7,734 bases of DNA from Treponema sp. (GTDB taxonomy: Bacteria > Spirochaetota > Spirochaetia > Treponematales > Breznakiellaceae), in NCBI GenBank assembly GCA_009785545.1, contig WQWD01000107.1:1-7734 (forward strand), given 5' to 3'. The position numbers were made by a program, and so were the translations under genes. How positions within the stretch are numbered: the first letter of the stretch is position 1; each line of letters opens with the position of its first letter. The notes beneath the pieces are model-generated. The model did not search any database. It was not told the DNA's origin and saw only the letters and a program-made list of their open reading frames with translations. Shown piece by piece: positions 6,020-7,734 of this stretch.

Positions 6020-6037
6020 ACGGTTAAGGAGTAGACT

Positions 6038-7570
6038 ATGCCATTTTGGTTATGGTGCATAATAGGTCTTCTTGCCGGGTTACCTTTTGGTTGGTTAATT
6101 AGATGGCTTTATGCCAGATTTCAACTTGCAACAACAGAGCAATTTGCAGAACGTATAAAAAATGATGCAATTAAGGAAGCGGAAGCAAAGAAAAAAGAGC
6201 TTCTCCTTGAAGCAAAAGAACAAGTAATACGTGAGAGAAACCATCAAGAAAGAGAAACTCGGGAACGCAGGGCTGAATTACAGCGGTACGAACGCCGCAT
6301 AGTACAAAAAGAAGAAACACTGGACAAAAAAACCTCTCAAATTGAGCGGACTGAACAGGTGTTTATCGAGAAGGAAAAAAACTTTCAACAACGTGAAAAC
6401 GCTCTTTCAAAAGAAGAACAGCGTTACCGTGCGGAGCTTGAACGCATTTCCGGCTTAACCTCTGATGAGGCTAAGTCGCTGATCATCAAAGATCTTGAAA
6501 ACGAAGCCAAACACGATGCGCAAGTCTTAATCAACAAAATTGAGCAGGAAGCGAATCTTGCCGCAGAGAAAAAGGCGCGAGACATCCTCGTTACAACAAT
6601 CCAGCGGCTCTCTACGGAAGTGACAGGTGACGTAACAGTTACAACCGTCAATCTGCCCAACGATGAAATGAAAGGCCGTATAATAGGAAGAGAAGGACGT
6701 AATATCCGCACCCTCGAAACACTGACAGGGGTGGATGTTATAATTGATGATACCCCCGAAGCGGTCGTCATTTCCTGTTTTGATCCTGTTCGGCGTGAAG
6801 TAGCAAAACTCGCCCTTGAACGGCTTATTCTTGACGGACGAATCCACCCTGCAAGAATAGAGGAAATCGTCATTAAAATCAGCAAGGATATTTCGCAGAA
6901 AATCTTCGAAGAAGGCGAAAAAGTTCTTTTTGATTTGGGGATTCACAATATCAAACAGGATGCTGTCCGTGCTCTTGGGCGGCTGTATTTCCGAACCAGT
7001 TATGGTCAGAACGTGCTTCAACATTCCAAAGAGGTTGCGATAATCGCCGGAATGTTGGCTGCAGAAATTGGCTGTAACCGTGACTTGGCAAAACGTGCCG
7101 CTCTGTTACACGACATCGGCAAAGGTATCGAATCAGACTCCGAGCTAAACCACGCCGAAATTGGCATGGACATGGCACGCAAAATGGGCGAGGATGCCCG
7201 CATTATCAATGCAATTGGCAGTCATCATAACGATATTGAACCTTCTTGTATCGAAGCTGTACTTGTGCAAATTGCCGATGCGATCTCAGCCGCCAGACCG
7301 GGTGCTCGCAAAGAAACTCTTGACAATTACATGAAACGCCTTGAAAACCTTGAAGGTATTGCCAACAGTTTCAACGGCGTTGATAAATCTTTTGCTGTTC
7401 AGGCTGGTCGTGAATTGCGAATAATCGTAAACAACGAAGCGGTCAACGACGACCAAACCAGAGAACTTGCAAAAGATATTGCCAAGAAGATCGAAAACGA
7501 CCTTAGGTATCCGGGGCGAATCAAAGTAACAATGATACGGGAGACACGGATTACTGAATACGCCCGATAG
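6038..7570 (+). CDS. rny: Ribonuclease Y
   Basis: This membrane-anchored endoribonuclease starts mRNA decay in many bacteria that lack RNase E. The 510 residues follow the standard plan. One N-terminal membrane helix (about 3-25) comes first, then a long charged coiled coil (about 30-195). A KH RNA-binding domain carries GRIIGREGRNI at 213-223. The HD phosphohydrolase domain has H329 (QHSKEVA), H358-D359 (LLHDIGKG), H396-H397 (GSHHND) and D414 (ADAISAARPGAR). The C-terminal domain ends IRETRITEYAR. All expected metal-binding residues are present and the length is normal, so it should be active. AAGGAG lies six bases before the ATG, and a strong promoter lies upstream. Downstream is a 45-base gap and then another plus-strand gene. 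The opposite-strand ORFs inside it are shadows. Confidence 0.97.
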   Translation: MPFWLWCIIGLLAGLPFGWLIRWLYARFQLATTEQFAERIKNDAIKEAEAKKKELLLEAKEQVIRERNHQERETRERRAELQRYERRIVQKEETLDKKTSQIERTEQVFIEKEKNFQQRENALSKEEQRYRAELERISGLTSDEAKSLIIKDLENEAKHDAQVLINKIEQEANLAAEKKARDILVTTIQRLSTEVTGDVTVTTVNLPNDEMKGRIIGREGRNIRTLETLTGVDVIIDDTPEAVVISCFDPVRREVAKLALERLILDGRIHPARIEEIVIKISKDISQKIFEEGEKVLFDLGIHNIKQDAVRALGRLYFRTSYGQNVLQHSKEVAIIAGMLAAEIGCNRDLAKRAALLHDIGKGIESDSELNHAEIGMDMARKMGEDARIINAIGSHHNDIEPSCIEAVLVQIADAISAARPGARKETLDNYMKRLENLEGIANSFNGVDKSFAVQAGRELRIIVNNEAVNDDQTRELAKDIAKKIENDLRYPGRIKVTMIRETRITEYAR

Positions 7571-7575
7571 GTGAG

Positions 7576-7591
7576 CCAGTGACAAAACTGG
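7576..7591 (+). other. Weak hairpin after rny
   Basis: CCAGT and ACTGG can pair across a six-base loop just after the rny stop codon. The stem is short and has no following U-run, so termination here is doubtful. Transcription may well continue into the next gene. Confidence 0.2.
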
Positions 7592-7615
7592 TACAAAACT
7601 TGATAAGGATGCGCA

Positions 7616-7734
7616 ATGAAAACACTGGATTTGATTTGTTCAAAAGGTTTTTTTGCGTATCTTTATGGGTTTGGTGCAATTGATACTTGGCTTGGAACAA
7701 ACCTGTTATATAACAAAGACACAAATGGAGCGAT
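7616..7734 (+). CDS. Unidentified protein, N-terminal part (truncated by window edge)
   Basis: An open frame starts at the ATG 7616-7618 and runs off the right edge, giving 39 codons. ATAAGGA at 7603-7609 lies six bases upstream, a good Shine-Dalgarno. The visible residues (MKTLDLICSKGFFAYLYGFG, then DTWLGTNLLYNKDTNG) are aromatic-rich without a clear signal peptide, and I do not recognise a family. It follows rny by 45 bases on the same strand with no convincing terminator between, so co-transcription is possible. It does not resemble the YmdB-type phosphoesterase often found after rny. Confidence 0.6.
   Translation, partial: MKTLDLICSKGFFAYLYGFGAIDTWLGTNLLYNKDTNGA

Noticed and set aside
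6424..7024. Minus-strand ORFs within rny
   Set aside because: They lie opposite the conserved KH and HD domains and show low-complexity Ser/Arg-rich translations typical of antisense shadows.

Overview
This looks like bacterial chromosome, most likely from a spirochaete of the Treponema type. That guess rests on remembered resemblance of the Rpn-family nuclease, of the NIF3-like N-terminus and of the leuS product to treponemal proteins, plus the moderately AT-rich composition. No rRNA or other decisive marker is present, so the assignment is tentative.

Layout, left to right. (1) 1-201, minus: 5' part of a NIF3-family dinuclear metal protein gene, running off the left edge. (2) 202-352: short divergent intergenic region. 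(3) 353-772, plus: small four-helix membrane protein of unknown function. (4) 790-828: perfect 16-bp inverted repeat between two convergent genes. (5) 832-3408, minus: complete leuS (leucyl-tRNA synthetase, 858 aa). A near-consensus promoter sits directly against its start codon, which suggests a leaderless mRNA. (6) 3439-4743: the accessory part of the window. An Rpn/PD-(D/E)XK nuclease gene (3716-4564, plus) lies between two same-orientation copies of a roughly 172-bp structured repeat. The repeats have identical ends and a divergent but still self-complementary middle. (7) 4747-4909: cluster of short GTGACTGACACTAAGC repeats. (8) 4921-5739 and 5762-5950, minus: a polytopic membrane protein with CPBP-protease-like motifs and a small uncertain ORF upstream of it. 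(9) 5957-7570, plus: consensus promoter, small 5'-UTR palindrome and complete rny (RNase Y, 510 aa). (10) 7616-7734, plus: 5' end of an unidentified gene.

The housekeeping genes (NIF3-like, leuS, rny) each stand alone and do not form one operon. The accessory unit between leuS and rny is a nuclease gene framed by direct, hairpin-forming repeats, then a second unrelated repeat cluster. This looks like a site of past insertion or recombination. The most noteworthy points are the twin structured repeats around rpn and the way the edge of one repeat supplies most of the -35 box of the apparent leaderless leuS promoter.
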